A DNA stretch of 64,000 nt, taken from positions 67,050,150-67,114,149 of the forward strand of contig CM050649.1 of assembly GCA_027574665.1 (NCBI GenBank). The letters are read 5' to 3'. Source of the stretch: Rhynochetos jubatus (Eukaryota > Chordata > Aves > Eurypygiformes > Rhynochetidae). Every line of letters begins with the position of its first letter. Position 1 is the stretch's first letter. The notes under the pieces are model-generated. The model ran no database searches, was not told where the DNA came from, and saw only the letters and a list, made by a program, of their open reading frames with translations. Positions 1 to 12,603 of this stretch are shown here, in pieces. The position numbers and the translations under genes were made by a program.

Positions 1-2080
1 AAGATTCATGCTGAAAACCACCAGGTCTCAAAGGTACTCATTTTTCCATCTGCCACAATACCTACCATCTCCCATTTACAGCACTGAGATTTATCACCTT
101 TGCTTTCAAACATCACAATCATTTGGACAATTTTCCAACCCTCACAAATGAGAAAAATGCAAAAGAGATGTCAGAACACAAAAAGTAGCAACGATATTTT
201 TACTTTTTGAGTAGCTCTGCTAAAACCATGAAAACCATTCCACATTCAAAATACAATTTAACCTGTCTCCAGGGCAGCAGACTGACAGAAGCTTGTAGAG
301 AACCCTCTGCAGGAGGAAAACCTCTTTCTAACCATCAGCTGCAGGCTTTTCAGAAACATGACAAATGGCCTGGACTAGACCCTCCTGTCTAACCCAGTGC
401 ATTTGTTCTACATAAAGAATGATAGAAAAGGCCTCCAACATTCATAGCATCCCTGCTATTCTGCCCGCTTTCCTAACAGTGATGGATGCACACCATTCAG
501 TAAGGTTTATTGATCTATAGCCCCTTTATGTAATGTATGTATTGGATTTCTAAGAAGTTGTGTTAGATGACATGGGGAAAGCATTTTCCACGTGCTCTGA
601 CCTGGAAAGCAGTTAGCGCACACAGGACCCTGCTGCCAGATCGTGTGCCCTAGGGATAGGAGAACAACATTTCAGCCAAAGACACCCAGGAGCAGTACAC
701 TACTTACCCCAAAGACCAAACTCTGACACCAGAAAGGGGACAGAATTGCGGTCCCATCCCTAACAACCACCCTTCAATACGCTGAAGCTGAGAGGAAAAT
801 AATAGGCTGTTTTCTCTACTCCTTTTCTGATGCGTACAGCCCATACTCATCAATGTAAGAGTCTTGTCAGCAGATTTATCGTAACTTAATTACAATGGCT
901 GGCACTCTTACTCATTTCTGCCATCCCAAACAAAACAACATCTCTATTAGCAGCTCACTACCTATGTCAAGAATCAGGACTGTTCAAAATTATCTACTCA
1001 ATCATTCTGCTCACATTTAAATGCAATGACCAGTAATGTTTTTTAAAATAAAGTGTTCTCTAGCTTCTTCTTTAATATTTTTATCATTTTCACACAGGTT
1101 TGTTGCACTTCTTGTTGTATCTATGATCCTAACGGCATTTCTGTTGACTCTCCTATTACTTATTTTCCAGTGAATACACACACTAGCTTCTGTTGTTTCC
1201 TCTGTAATCATTTTTTTCAGCTTCCAAACTTGCCTTTCGCTTCTTCTTGCCTAAAACGTTTTTTTCTTAAAAAGTAGAAAAACCAAGAAAGCTGTTGAAG
1301 GTTTAGTCCGTTTTCTCACAATGAAATACGCAGGGATTTTTCAGGTTGCTCCTTCTCCCTCTTACTGCAATTCTACACTTTCCAGGAGCACAAGATCCCC
1401 CAAACCCCCTCTCCATCCACTCCTCTGTCCTTCCCTCCCTGGGATACTTACCCCAAAGACAAACAGTCACATAACCCCCGGATCAGCCAGATGCCAGTTT
1501 TGCATGAGCAAAAATGGGATTGCAAACACAACCCAAAGATCAGGACACAAAGTGTGGTGGGCTTGACCCATGGCCCGCAAGTAACACGTTATCCTGAAAA
1601 CCCACTCATACTTTGGGGAAGGGCGTTGTTCTCCACGTGAACGACGGGACAAAGCATAGAGGATTTAAACAACATTAAAACTCAGCGTACAGCCCCTGCT
1701 CCGCAGCTTATGCTGCTGCGAGAGGGGCTCCTTGGCAGGACAGTCCCTGCACGCATCGCAAATTGACAGCGGCACGCCAGTAGTCTCAAACTACCAACTG
1801 CTTGCCCATCAGCACATGACTAATGATGTAATTTGAAATGCAACTGCTAACCAAGGCCGAACAACAACTAGCTGGGATACCTAATCCATTTTCTTCAAGG
1901 CCTCCTTTGTGTTATCTTAAAGGGATCTGGATATTTTATTACACTTCCAAAAAACCAGTCTGGATTAAAAGCTACTGCATAGGCCCTCAGTAAGTTGTGT
2001 GGTGCTGCTGAGTGTTGTAAGGTACGTTATAACGGGCATTTCTGAAAGCTGGCTCTTCCCTAAGGCTTTCCACCGCCCCG
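1..2080. other. Non-coding, probable CHST10 intron 1
   Basis: AT-rich DNA with only short, non-conserved open frames. By gene order it should be the first intron of the minus-strand CHST10 gene, whose promoter is inferred in the CpG island to the right. No CHST10 coding exon, repeat or RNA gene was recognised. Two isolated CACGTG E-box hexamers occur (near 590 and 1635) and are unremarkable alone. Confidence 0.4.
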
Positions 2081-3330
2081 ACAGCGCCAACAGGCCCATC
2101 GCCTCTGCCCTCCCATCCACCGCTGGAGAGCGGGGCCCTCCCCGAGCACGCACAACTCACCTGTCACCCGGAGGGAAACCACCTCCCGGAGCAGCAGCCC
2201 CTGCAAGAGCTGCGAAACCCATCTCAGCCCGGGGCCAGCTCAGCGTGCTCCGGCTCCACCGGCCCCGGGCTGGGACAGGGACCCTGCCTCCCGCCCCTGT
2301 ACACCCCTGTCCCGTTTGACACACACCGGGTCCAACTCCACAGGGCACCCCACGCTCTTCACGGCTGCATCGGGCCTTCCTGGGGGGCTCCATTCGCTGC
2401 CCAACGCGGGGATAAACACAGAGGGGTCCCCGCTACGGGCCGGGGTCGCGGTCTGAGCGGCACGGGAGGAGCCGAGCTCAGAAGCCGAGCTCCGGGCGCA
2501 CGGACCCGGGCTGAACAGGCGGAAACTTTTCCCGCTCCGCAGGAGGGAGCAGGACGGACTTGCCCCCACCCCCGGCAGGTATGAGCACAGGCGCCCGCAG
2601 CGCCAGGCTGCCTTCCCCGCCCCACCGGCCGGAGAAGTCTCTCCCTGGGGCTGCCACCCGCCAGGCCTCCCCCCGGGGCCCTAGGCCTCCCTCGCAGCGC
2701 CCCCTCCCCGGCTTACCGGCCCTTCAGCGCCGCTCCCCGCCGCCTCGGCCCCCCGCTCCCGCCGGGGACCCGCCTCACTCGGCGGTGCGGCCGGCCCGCT
2801 CAGGCGGCCCCGGCGGCGGCTGCTGCTGCATCCCCCCCCGCCCGGCTGCGGCGGCAACAGCGGCGCGTCCCCGCCCTCGCTCAGCCCCTGCTGCTGCCGC
2901 CGCCCGGCCCTGCCGCCGCCGCAGCTGCCGCCTCCATTTCTTCTGGCCGCGAGCAGGCCTCGGCCTCGGCCGTGCCCCCAGCCCCGCCGCCGGGAAGGAG
3001 AGGAAGGTGAAGGCCGCCGCGGGGACGGTTCGGCCCGGTTCAACCCCGAGGAGACGCAGCGCCGCGCCCGGCCGCCCGGAGGCGGGAGGGAAGGGTGAGG
3101 GCGGGCTGATCACGTCTCCCCGCCCCGGCGGGCCGGGCGCGATCCCCGGCGAGGAGGGCGGCCCTGGGTCTGGTCGTCGCCCGTCCCACCGCCAGGCCCC
3201 GGGCCGCAGCCCCCCGCGGTGGCTTCCAGGTTGTGCGGGGTGGGCTGGTGCTTCTCGGGGGTGGAGGGGGGGGACCGCTGGCAGCGCTCGGCTGGGCTCA
3301 CGTATATACACGTGTGTTTCCTTAACGGTT
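2080..3330 (-). promoter_or_regulatory. CHST10: CpG island, probable CHST10 promoter and non-coding exon 1
   Basis: A dense GC- and CpG-rich island about 1.2 kb long, in sharp contrast to AT-rich flanks. On the minus strand there are good splice donors: ACAG|GTGAGT with the exon end at 2161, and CCG|GTAAGC with the exon end at 2717. Either could end a 5' non-coding exon transcribed leftwards. In other vertebrates CHST10 (HNK-1 sulfotransferase) lies next to NMS in divergent orientation, which fits a minus-strand promoter here. The gene name is inferred from synteny only, since no coding sequence is in the window. Long open frames on both strands of the island are GC artefacts. Confidence 0.5.
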
Positions 3331-3626
3331 AAAAATATCTTCAGTAGGCCCCTAACGCTCGTGTTTCAAAAAAAAAAAGAAGGCTGAACATGCGACTTCT
3401 GTGCACCTGCAGGACTCCCATACCCACAGACCCCCTCAAAGCCTGGTGCTGGGGCTGTTTTTCACAGCCATTTAAACAGCTGCTTTTGGGGACATATCAC
3501 AGCGTGCGGCCGTAGGGATGTGTTACAGCGCTGAGGTGGCCTTTCCTTAACTCAAACGGTGGAGCAGGGCCCTCTGGATGGTGCCTGGAGTAGTGGGCAA
3601 CACTAGAGCAAAGCCACCTCATTTAA

Positions 3627-4210
3627 GTGTGGCCAGCAGGTCGAGGGAGGGGATTCTCCCCCTCTACTCTCGTGAGACCCCACCTGCAGTGCTGCATCCA
3701 GCTCTGGGGCCCCCAACATCAGAAGGATATCGACTGGTTGGAGCGAGTCCAGAGGAGGCCACGAAGATGCTCAGAGGGCTGGAGCACCTCTGCTGTGGGG
3801 ACAGGCTGAGAGAGTTGGGCTTGTTCAGCCTGGAGAAGAGAAGGCTCCAGGGAGACCTTATAGCACCTTCCAGTACCTGAAGGGGCTACAAGGAAGCTGG
3901 GGGGGCTTTTTACAAGGGCCTGTAGTGACAGGACAAGGGGTAATGGGTTTAAACTGAAAGTGGGTAGATTTAGATTGGATATCAGGAAGAAATTCTTCCC
4001 AGAGAGGGTGGTGAGGCACTGGCACAGGCTGCCCAGAGAAGCTGTGGGTGCCCCATCCCTGGCAGTGTTCCAGGCCAGGCTGGATGAGGCTCTGAGCAAC
4101 CTGGTCTAGTGGAGGGTGTCCCTGCCCATGGCGGGCGGGGTGGAACTAGATGGTCTTTAAGATCCCTTCTAACCCAAATCATTCTATGATTCTATGATTC
4201 TATGATTCTA
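3627..4210 (+). mobile_element. CR1 LINE 3' fragment, plus orientation
   Basis: A 5'-truncated CR1 non-LTR retrotransposon. The first part encodes frameshifted pieces of the ORF2 C-terminal region (for example [15 protein letters not shown] in the plus strand). The element ends in the typical tandem octamer (ATTCTATG repeats) at about 4178-4210. Frameshifts make it inactive. It is the same subfamily as the fragments at 12.6, 41.6, 48.8, 49.9 and 57.2 kb, whose translated end reads like EALSNLV, and it is especially close to the one at 48.8 kb. Confidence 0.93.
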
Positions 4211-7200
4211 ATTTTAAAGTAGAGGTGCTGGGGACACATCTTCCAGTATGAAATCAGGTGATGTAACACAAAAGTCAGGCTTTAGCACCTAACCCTGAAA
4301 GATGTGCTCCTATTACCTGACCCAGTGCCAAGAACTGTCCTGTAGTCCTCTTGTCTGGTCACCCATCTTGATTTGCCCACTGGGAACTGGTGATTCGAGT
4401 GGGGAGCACAGGGAAATCCCATCTTTCAGACAAAGCATCAGAATAAAGAGCATCCTACAGACAGTCTGGTTGATCAGCCGAAACTAGTCTTATAGGCATG
4501 CTGCGTGAGAAGCCCTTGGTGGATACTGCTTCCAGCCTTCATCTCTTTTTCCATCTCTGTATCTTCTATGCAAGTATGTTCCGTCCTCGGGAAGACCCAC
4601 ACGAACAGTATAGTTTTGAGGTCAGTTTTGGGAGAGGTGGGAGTCCCAAAATCCACACGAGAAGAAAACACAACTGAGAAATTTTCAGGCTCTGGGGAAT
4701 GATCTCTGAATCCCAGGCTAGGTGGTCTGTTGTCCACACTACACAGGGTTGGCTCTCTCTGCAGTAGAGTTGCGGTTTGTGCTACACAGCACTTCACCCT
4801 GGTGTTCCTATGAGATCTTGTGTGGAGAACATAAGACAAAATTGCCAATTATGAGATTGTGTGTATAAAGTAAATACCTAAATAACATCCAGTCCCTTCA
4901 AGTTGATTTGCCACAGAAGTCTTGAACCCTAAAAAAGCCATGTCTGAACCCTAATAAAGTCTATTAGGAGCTCAGGGAAGCTTGCTGCAGGAGCAGAGCC
5001 AACAGTTAAAGGCAGGACAAATTCACAAGACACAGAATTGTAGTAGAAGTTTCTGTCTGTCTCTGTGTGTCTGGTTACCAATAAATGAAAATAATCCAAG
5101 GGAAGTAGAGTTTCAATTGCTATCACAGCTAAAAATATATATTGTAAATTTATTAGAGTCTAAATAAAAACTGATAGAAACAAAGTCAAACTAGTGCCTC
5201 TTCTAGAACAAGGGAGAAGAAACATACATTTGGACAGGCAACCTTTACTTAAATACGTACCGCAGGTACTTCCCAACCTCTTATTGTTTAGCCTGCATCA
5301 CTGTCTGGAGCCCGAGTCCAATACTCAGTGACACACACACACATTTAAATGGCACCATTTCCAACCCTGGGTTGCAGGGACTAGGAGTCTGTGTGCTACA
5401 TCAGATGCCTTACTGATACTTCTGATCCATGTCTTTCCAGACTTGACTACCATGGTGCACTGTGCTGGAGCCTGACCGAGGAAGCCCAAGGATGCTGTTG
5501 CTGGTGCGGATGCTGTGGCCAGCCTATGGAGGAGAATGGGCTAATACAAATGCATTAACAACCATGTCTTCGGTGCTATGCTGGTGGCTGCTGCCCACCA
5601 GTGGAGCAGCAGAAACGTAGATCTCGCTGTGAGCTAGTGGCCAAAAAACAGTAATCAGAAACCCATGTTCTCTGCCTGACTCTATGTGCCAGCACCTTGG
5701 GACACTGCATCCTTGTGTCTCCCTTCCTCCACCTGTGGAGTAGAAAGGGTGATAGTGACAGTTACCTTGTTGGCAAAGCACGTTGGAAGTCTAGGGCTGT
5801 CACCAGTTTTGTCTCTTGCACAGGCTACAAAGTTGCTTCTTTCTTTAGGCTTCAGAATGATGACTACAATTGCAGCCACACACAGATTTATTAATAAGTG
5901 GTCTCCAGCTGTGGAACCAATTCCTGCCAGAATTATCGGGCTCAGCCCAAGTATTTTCACCTTTCAAGTATGTTGTTACTGACATGTATAATAATCCAGT
6001 ATAAAAGGAACCAATTCTCCAAACTAAGCACAGTTAATAAGCTTTGTTGTCACTAATTGGGCCTGAAAGTGTCTGATGAAGTTGAAGAATGTGTTGCATA
6101 GGCAACTGTACAGTTGGATTATACAGTTGCTAGTTCAGAATTTATCCAACAGGATGCTTGCTACTAACACTAAAACGTAGTGGGGTTTAGTGCTTTAAAT
6201 AGGCTGCAAAATCAGTGTTAGAACCTGGGTTCTTTATACTACTTGATAATTTTTACAGTGCCAGAGCAATATAAAGATACACCACTGAAACCAATGGAGG
6301 TGACACACCCGTTTTTCTTTAAGGACTTGGGCCTAAACTGGAAAATTTCATCTTAATAACATGTTCGATGCTTATGCCATTAAAAAAGTTTTTTGGTCAC
6401 TAATAACTCATGTGTATCTTTACTCGAGGTTTGATGTTTCTCCTGGAAGAGTCTTACTTGTTAAAGATCAACATTTGCAGCTCGGCCAGCCAGGAGGACC
6501 AGGTGTGGCGCTGGATACCTGAGCTGAAAGAACACTTTCAATCATTTTAAGAAATTGTTATCTGTCAGTGGCAGGCTGTCTTGACTGCCCTCGGTGTGAG
6601 TTAATTCTAAATAGCATTTGAGCATACAGCAATGTTTAAATGAGTCCCTGCCTTGGACAAGATAAGTAATTATCCATACTGCGGTTTGTATTTGAACATA
6701 TCCAGCCTAATCACACTGAAGGCACCCTCATTTTCCTTGCCCTTCCAAGCTCATCCTATTCAGGAGAAGCATAGGCTTGCTCATATTGTTAAACTTACGC
6801 TATGTTTATTTTTTGCTCTTTGCTGTTATTTCAGGTTTTAATCCAATGTCAATTACTAGGATTAGTCTTGGTAGCCCTTTCAGTCGTGCTTTGCCTCCAT
6901 AAGAGGTGACCTTAAGACAGGTCAGCGGTTCAGCATCAAGTACTCAGGAAAATAAATCTTATTTAAATCAGCAGCAACACATGCTTTTCCTAGTACAGTG
7001 CCATTATTAGTGAAATCACCGACCTGCTTCATGTCTGCATTTCTGAGGTATGACTGGTCACCAGAGGAGATCTCTTCTGTACAAGTACCTTGCTTTGCAA
7101 CTTGGTCAGACGTGGCACCTCTGGCACGTAATACATTTGTTAGGATGCAATCTTCATCACCAGATTCTGTCTCTTTCTGGAACCTGAGCAAGCTAATTTA

Positions 7201-7316
7201 AATGTGGATTTGGTTGATATAAGATAGAACTTACAGAATACCTGGTGGTTTCTGCAGTCATTAAGAGGCACAGCAGCAATCCCAAAAATCAGGCTGAGGA
7301 ATACAGCAATACCAAC
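4211..7316. other. Non-coding intergenic DNA
   Basis: Nothing coding is supported here. Open frames up to 124 codons are no longer than chance expectation and have no recognisable domains. A short CA run occurs at about 5332-5344. No clear mobile element was identified. Confidence 0.5.
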
Positions 7317-7338
7317 GGGGGGGGGGGGGGGGGGGGGG
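7317..7338 (+). repeat. Poly-G tract (22 G)
   Basis: An uninterrupted run of 22 guanines. It can form a G-quadruplex on the plus strand, and its length may be unreliable because of sequencing or polymerase slippage. No gene is adjacent. Confidence 0.95.
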
Positions 7339-10300
7339 TACAGCCTCATGCAGATGCAGGATTGAGTAGTATAGTATAAATATTAATTCCTATGAAATGT
7401 TATATGAATATAATACAGTAAATTGTTAATACCTGGATTATGTTTTATATAAAATAACATGAGCAAGGAGTGACCTATAATGTGCATGTCTAAAATAGAT
7501 GGTGTATAGGAAAGTCTGAAGTGTGTGGAGGGGTTGGGCAGGCTTAGGGCTGATATCTGCAGCAAAGTCAGACTGGCTGTAGTAGGGACAAGATCAGATC
7601 CATAAGCAGCAAATGAGACTTGCTTTCATTTGAAGATTAAGTTCACTTTTTATTTCAGGGTAAAAGCAAATTTAATCTCCCAAAAATTGCCTTGGAAATT
7701 GTTAAATCTCTGTGTATCATTACACCATCTGATTGCCTTCTGAGTAACCATCTATTTTACTTTATACTCTTAAGACACTTAGTCCAAAGTGGTAGTTTGA
7801 AAGGGAAAACAGCTTTGTGGGGTTTATTAACAGCAATGAGCAGAACATGTTGCCAGGACTGCTAAGAACTACATTTAATTATCAAATCAATGTCAATTAA
7901 AATTGAACCCAGTAATTCAAAATTAATTATCTAGGTCATAAAATGAGTGCAGTCAACAAGCAAATTATCATGTCGATATAGCAAGATAAGTCAATTCTTT
8001 AAACAAAAAATCAGAAGTAACAATTGAGTTTTAAGTCCCTGTTATGGGTATTTTCCAAAGTAGAGAAATTAAGACAATTGGCTGAATCAATTAGTATTCA
8101 AACCAAGTTACTTTACTTCAGAGTAACCTGCTACCCTCTTTTAACCCTCTCCTTTCCCCATGGTCTGAATCAGACATCTGGATTTACCAACTCTCATTTC
8201 TTTCCGTGGCTGGCAGGGTCAAACTGGCAAGTAGCTCAGTCTTAAATTCAGCTGCTGCATCCACCAAGGGACAAATTTGTTCCTGGCTATTTCCAGGTGA
8301 CAAATTTGCTGTGACACTGCCGGCAAGGTGCTCACAGTTGCATCTGTGACTTAGGTTCCATGGAGGGCAAGCTGCGTGTGCCCCTGCCCTGCCCTGCCTC
8401 GCCAGGCTTTGGAGGATTGCTACTGCGTGGGCACAGAGCACCAGAGCTGCTCTGGGCACAGATAAAGCAGCGAGACAGACTTTTAAGATATTTTTGCTGC
8501 CAAAAGGGAGTATTGGGTGGAGGCAGCTGTGCTACTCTGAGCCAATGCTTTATCTTGCAAGTGTTTGAGATCACACTCTGAAATGTTAAAGAAACACATA
8601 AGTGCAGCGAGCTAAGCAGAAGACATTATTGCTGACCAGTCTGATACCAGTAGTGCTGCTGCAGCAAGGGTCGGGAGAGCTGTTGTCTTCTGCTTGATTA
8701 TCACCCCGTTTGAAAACTGACCAGTTTTGAGGCAAGCAAAAACACCTGAAAGAGGATTGAGGGGTGGCTTGGGTCACAAGAATGTGAGAAGAGAGGTGGA
8801 GGGAGGCACAGAACCCAGGCCTCGTTTGCTAATGAGTGCGTGTAGGATCAGAGTGTTTTACACTAAGTGGAACAGCTTTGACACGGACATTGAGTTCTTC
8901 AAATAATGTGTGACTTGCTGGTTGGGCTTGTCTCTTGGGAGGTGGCAGATGTGGTATCAGGAGGAATTTGAACATTTGTTTCCCGTATCCCAGCAAGCCA
9001 GTAATAAACTAGGAACATCATCACTCTTGTGAAGGCAAGAGAAAAAAGTTCATGCCAGAAATTCTAGGGAACATAAGCCTAGAAGGGTGATCCTAAAATA
9101 CAGGCATCACTCTGCAACCCGAACTCAGGGAGGCAAGTCTGTGAGAGTTGAGGCTTTACTTCCCAGCCCTTCTTGGAACGTTCTCCCAGCCAAGGCCGTG
9201 CAAAGGCAGCCTGTGCTCCAGCCACAGCGAGTCACTCCCCAGGGCCTGTGTCCTCCTGCACGGTGTAGCCCCTTTGCCTTAACTTGGTGCATGGCCCTCT
9301 GCGTGCGTGGTCCTCAGCCAAGGGTAATTTTGGAGCTATTTATGTCTGACTGTTTTCAATGGAAGTTAAGAGGCTATTTTTTTAACAGAATTTTGAGCCT
9401 AGTCCATAGTTTCCTTGATTCTTTATTTAAAAAGAAACAGAGAAACATAAGATGGAAATATTTTGTGTCTTCAGGGGGTTATTCTGCTGCCTTCTTGAAT
9501 GTGAGCTGTTAATGACATTACCATGCACATGTCTGAACTCACCGTGCATGTTCACATGCTAAAATATTCAAAGGAAAAAAATGGACAGGGAGCTCCTCCA
9601 CTCAACACTTGGATGGAAATGATAGGAGGAGGAGCTAAGAGGGAGAAGTTGAGTTGTTTCAAATGTGGCCTTTGGGGTTGCAACACAGAGGTCAACAGAA
9701 TTCTTTGCCCACTGAAACTTAAGTTGAAATTTCTTGCACTTGAAAAACAGAGACATCAAGCCCACAATTTACCTTGGTTTTCTATGGCAAATTTGTATTT
9801 CCTTCAGCTTAATATTTCCAAAGATATTAGTGCACCGCCAGTCTTGGGCTGCAACAATAAAATCTTGTTCTTACTAAGGCAAGAACACGTGGGAGATGAT
9901 TGCCTATTTTCAAATAGGTCCCATTTTTAAACTGAATGTTTTTTAACTGGTTATGGCAACCACCACCAAGGAGAGCCCTGAAAATGCGAGGGGTTGGGTA
10001 AATGTAGAAAGTTTTATGACACTGCTTTCAGCCTCACTACAAGGAAAAGGCTTAAGAGTTATGATTTCAAGATTCAGTGTAAAGCTTTGACATGTCCTCA
10101 AGTATAACTGGTGGTCATCAACCAACTTCTCCATTTATTCAACTGATTCTAAGGGCAGTTGATGTTTTGGAACTGCACCACCACCGACCATTCATCAAAC
10201 CTTATAAAGGTTGATAAATCAGGACCAGCCGTGATAGATCAGCCATGAGAAACACCGTGGCTTGTCTCCATGAATTTCTTCATCTAAAAAAAGGAGAACG

Positions 10301-11358
10301 ATTTTACATCTTCTTGCTGTGTATTCAGCTCAAATGAAAGACAGCTAATGAGATGAAATCTGTGTTCACAGACAATCTTTCACAAGTATTATAAGATACT
10401 CATCTACAAAGCACATAGTTAAATGAAGAAGTCACAGTTGTCATTGCAATTGGTATTTGATAAACAGCAACACTGAAGGTGCCACTTTTATACTTCAAAC
10501 AAAGAAGAAAGTTATTGTTGTTTAATGTATTAGGCTATGCTTTGTATGCATCACTGTAGTGTTCAAAAAAGGTTCGGAATGTGTTTTTTCAGCTGATGTT
10601 GCTCTCAATTGCAAAATCTACAACTGAACTCAAAATAATGAAATTAAGAAATGACTAAGCAAAGCAAAACCACAATTTTCAAATGTGTACTAAGTATTAT
10701 CACAAAAAGTGTATTTTTTTGGTGGTCCAGGATACCATCTCAGAGCACAGATCCTACTGACACAATCCTCTTTCCATTCCCACCTGGTTTCTTTTATAAA
10801 TATTGTGGATAGGCTAGATTAGCTGTATTAAGCATTCATCCTCTTGGAATCTAACATCATAAACTCTTACTGGATACAATTTTTTCTGACCGTTCAGAGC
10901 TAAACCTCTTCCCTTCTTAGGCTGTCAGCTCTTGTTGCTGGACATGATGTCCCCTGTTCATCTTGAGGCCCTGCTCACACAAGTCTTACGGAATCACAAC
11001 TATTTCTTTTTTTTAGCAGAAGGGACATCCCAGCCCTGCATTTGGAAGCATCACACCATTTAGACTCGTTTCCCCAGCAACACTGTCTTTATTTTAACTC
11101 GTATCCCCAGAAAAGAAGGAGACTGCCATCCATCCACCCACTTACAATTCCCTCTAGACATTCTGTGCTTTTATTTTTGACATCATTTAACTAGTAGGCT
11201 TTCCCCGCTTTGAAAAAAGCACCAGAGCAGTTAGCATGTGCTTTGTTGCAACACCCTTATTTCCTAATTTACATGCAGCTTCCTTGAGCACTCACTTCAT
11301 TAAGGAAACCCAAGTCACTGGGCAGTGACTGTTTTATACAGGCAATGCAAAAAGCGCA
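7339..11358. other. Non-coding intergenic DNA
   Basis: AT-rich sequence with scattered short open frames (largest 141 codons at 9087-9512, no recognisable domain). The T-rich, CR1-unlike stretch at 10.8-11.1 kb may be an old decayed repeat, but this is not supported well enough to name. Confidence 0.5.
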
Positions 11359-11730
11359 TAGAATCATAGAATCATAGAATTTTTTAGGTTGGAAAAGGCC
11401 TTTAAGATCATCAGGTCCAACCGTTAACCCAGCACTGCCAAGTCCACCACTAAACCACATCCCTAAGTACCAAGTCTACATGTCTTTTAAATACCTCCAG
11501 GGATGGTGCAACTTGAGGCCATTTCCTCTTGTCCTATCGCTTGTCACTTGGGAGAAGACACCAACCCCCACCTCTCTGCAACCTCCTTTCAGGCAGCTGT
11601 AGAGAGCGATAAAGTCTCTCCTGAGCATCCTCCAGGCTGAACACTTCCAGCTCCCTCAGCTGCTCCTCACAGGACTTGTGCTCCAGACCCTTCCCCAGCT
11701 CCATTCCCTTCTCTGGACACGCTCCAGCAC
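11359..11730 (-). mobile_element. CR1 LINE 3' fragment, minus orientation, internally deleted
   Basis: It starts with the reverse-complemented CR1 terminal repeat (TAGAATCATAGAATC) and continues leftward-coding into the ORF2 C-terminal region up to about 11730. Compared with the related copy at 46.4 kb, roughly 100 bp are missing after position 11512, where the sequence jumps from 'gggatggtg' to 'caacttgaggcc'. It belongs to a second CR1 subfamily shared with the 46.4 kb copy. It abuts a plus-orientation CR1 piece to form an inverted pair. Confidence 0.9.
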
Positions 11731-11733
11731 CAG

Positions 11734-11922
11734 TTGTCAGGCACTGGAACGGGCTGCCCAGGGAGGTGGTGGAGTCACCGTCCCTGTGGATATTTAAAAG
11801 ATGTGTAGGTGTGGTGCTTAGGGACATGGTTTAGTGGTGGGCTTGGCAGTGCTGGGTTAACGGTTGGACTCGATGATCTTAAAGGTCTTTTCCAACTGGA
11901 AAGATTCTATGATTGTATGACT
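11734..11922 (+). mobile_element. CR1 LINE 3' fragment, plus orientation (inverted partner)
   Basis: A short CR1 3' end in plus orientation, from the 'gtcaggcactggaacgggct' region to the terminal GATTCTATGATTG repeat. It follows directly on the minus-orientation fragment. The 3' terminal ~120 bp of the two are inverted complements separated by about 300 bp, so the locus can form a hairpin. Confidence 0.9.
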
Positions 11923-12602
11923 CCACATGCATCAAGATGATTTTGCCTGTGTAGATAAAAGGAGAGGGTAGGAGGGCTTTCCAGTCACCAGCACTGTCAC
12001 TGATTTAGCAATTGGCATATACTAATTAATATTCCTGCCACTACACTGTCATTCTCCCTCTGGCCATTGCATCAAATTAGGAGAAATCTTTTTTTCTTGA
12101 CATTTATGTCTCACTCTGGCTTTAACAGGAAACGTTGGTCTCTGCTGGGTTTAGCGGTGGCTCAGCAACATGCAGTCCCCAGAGCAGAGACCAAAGTAAG
12201 CTCATTCAAGAAGTCTGAAACACTGGGAGTCACAGACTCCTCCTCCAAACAGGGAGAGCCCTCTGGACTCAAGATTTGGCCTACGCTGAAGAACTAAACT
12301 CAAGAAGATGATTTGCGAATAGGGTGTTAATGGAGCCCAAGTCTGTAAGACAGAGTCCTTAATTCTATGCCTATAATGAAAGCTACTGTGCTTCTGCAAA
12401 CAGACCTTCAGGAAAGGACAGAAATTTATTAAACATCATTCAAATTTATTTGAGGAGATTAAAAGCTTCAAAAGGACATTCAGCTGTAAAACAGTGGGTC
12501 CCGTCTGAAGGAAAGCCTGCCTTTTGTTCGCCAGTGACTCTTCTGGCCAGCTGCTTACATGCAGACCCAGCAGATCTTTTGTGATCCACCGTAAGGAAGG
12601 GT
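11923..12602. other. Non-coding spacer between CR1 elements
   Basis: About 680 bp of unique-looking sequence without a supported gene. Confidence 0.5.
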
Positions 12603-12603
12603 C

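Noticed and set aside
2560-3387. 275-codon plus-strand open frame, and 178- and 120-codon minus-strand frames
   Set aside because: All lie in the CpG island, overlap on both strands, and are Pro/Arg/Gly/Ala-rich low-complexity translations typical of stop-poor GC-rich DNA.
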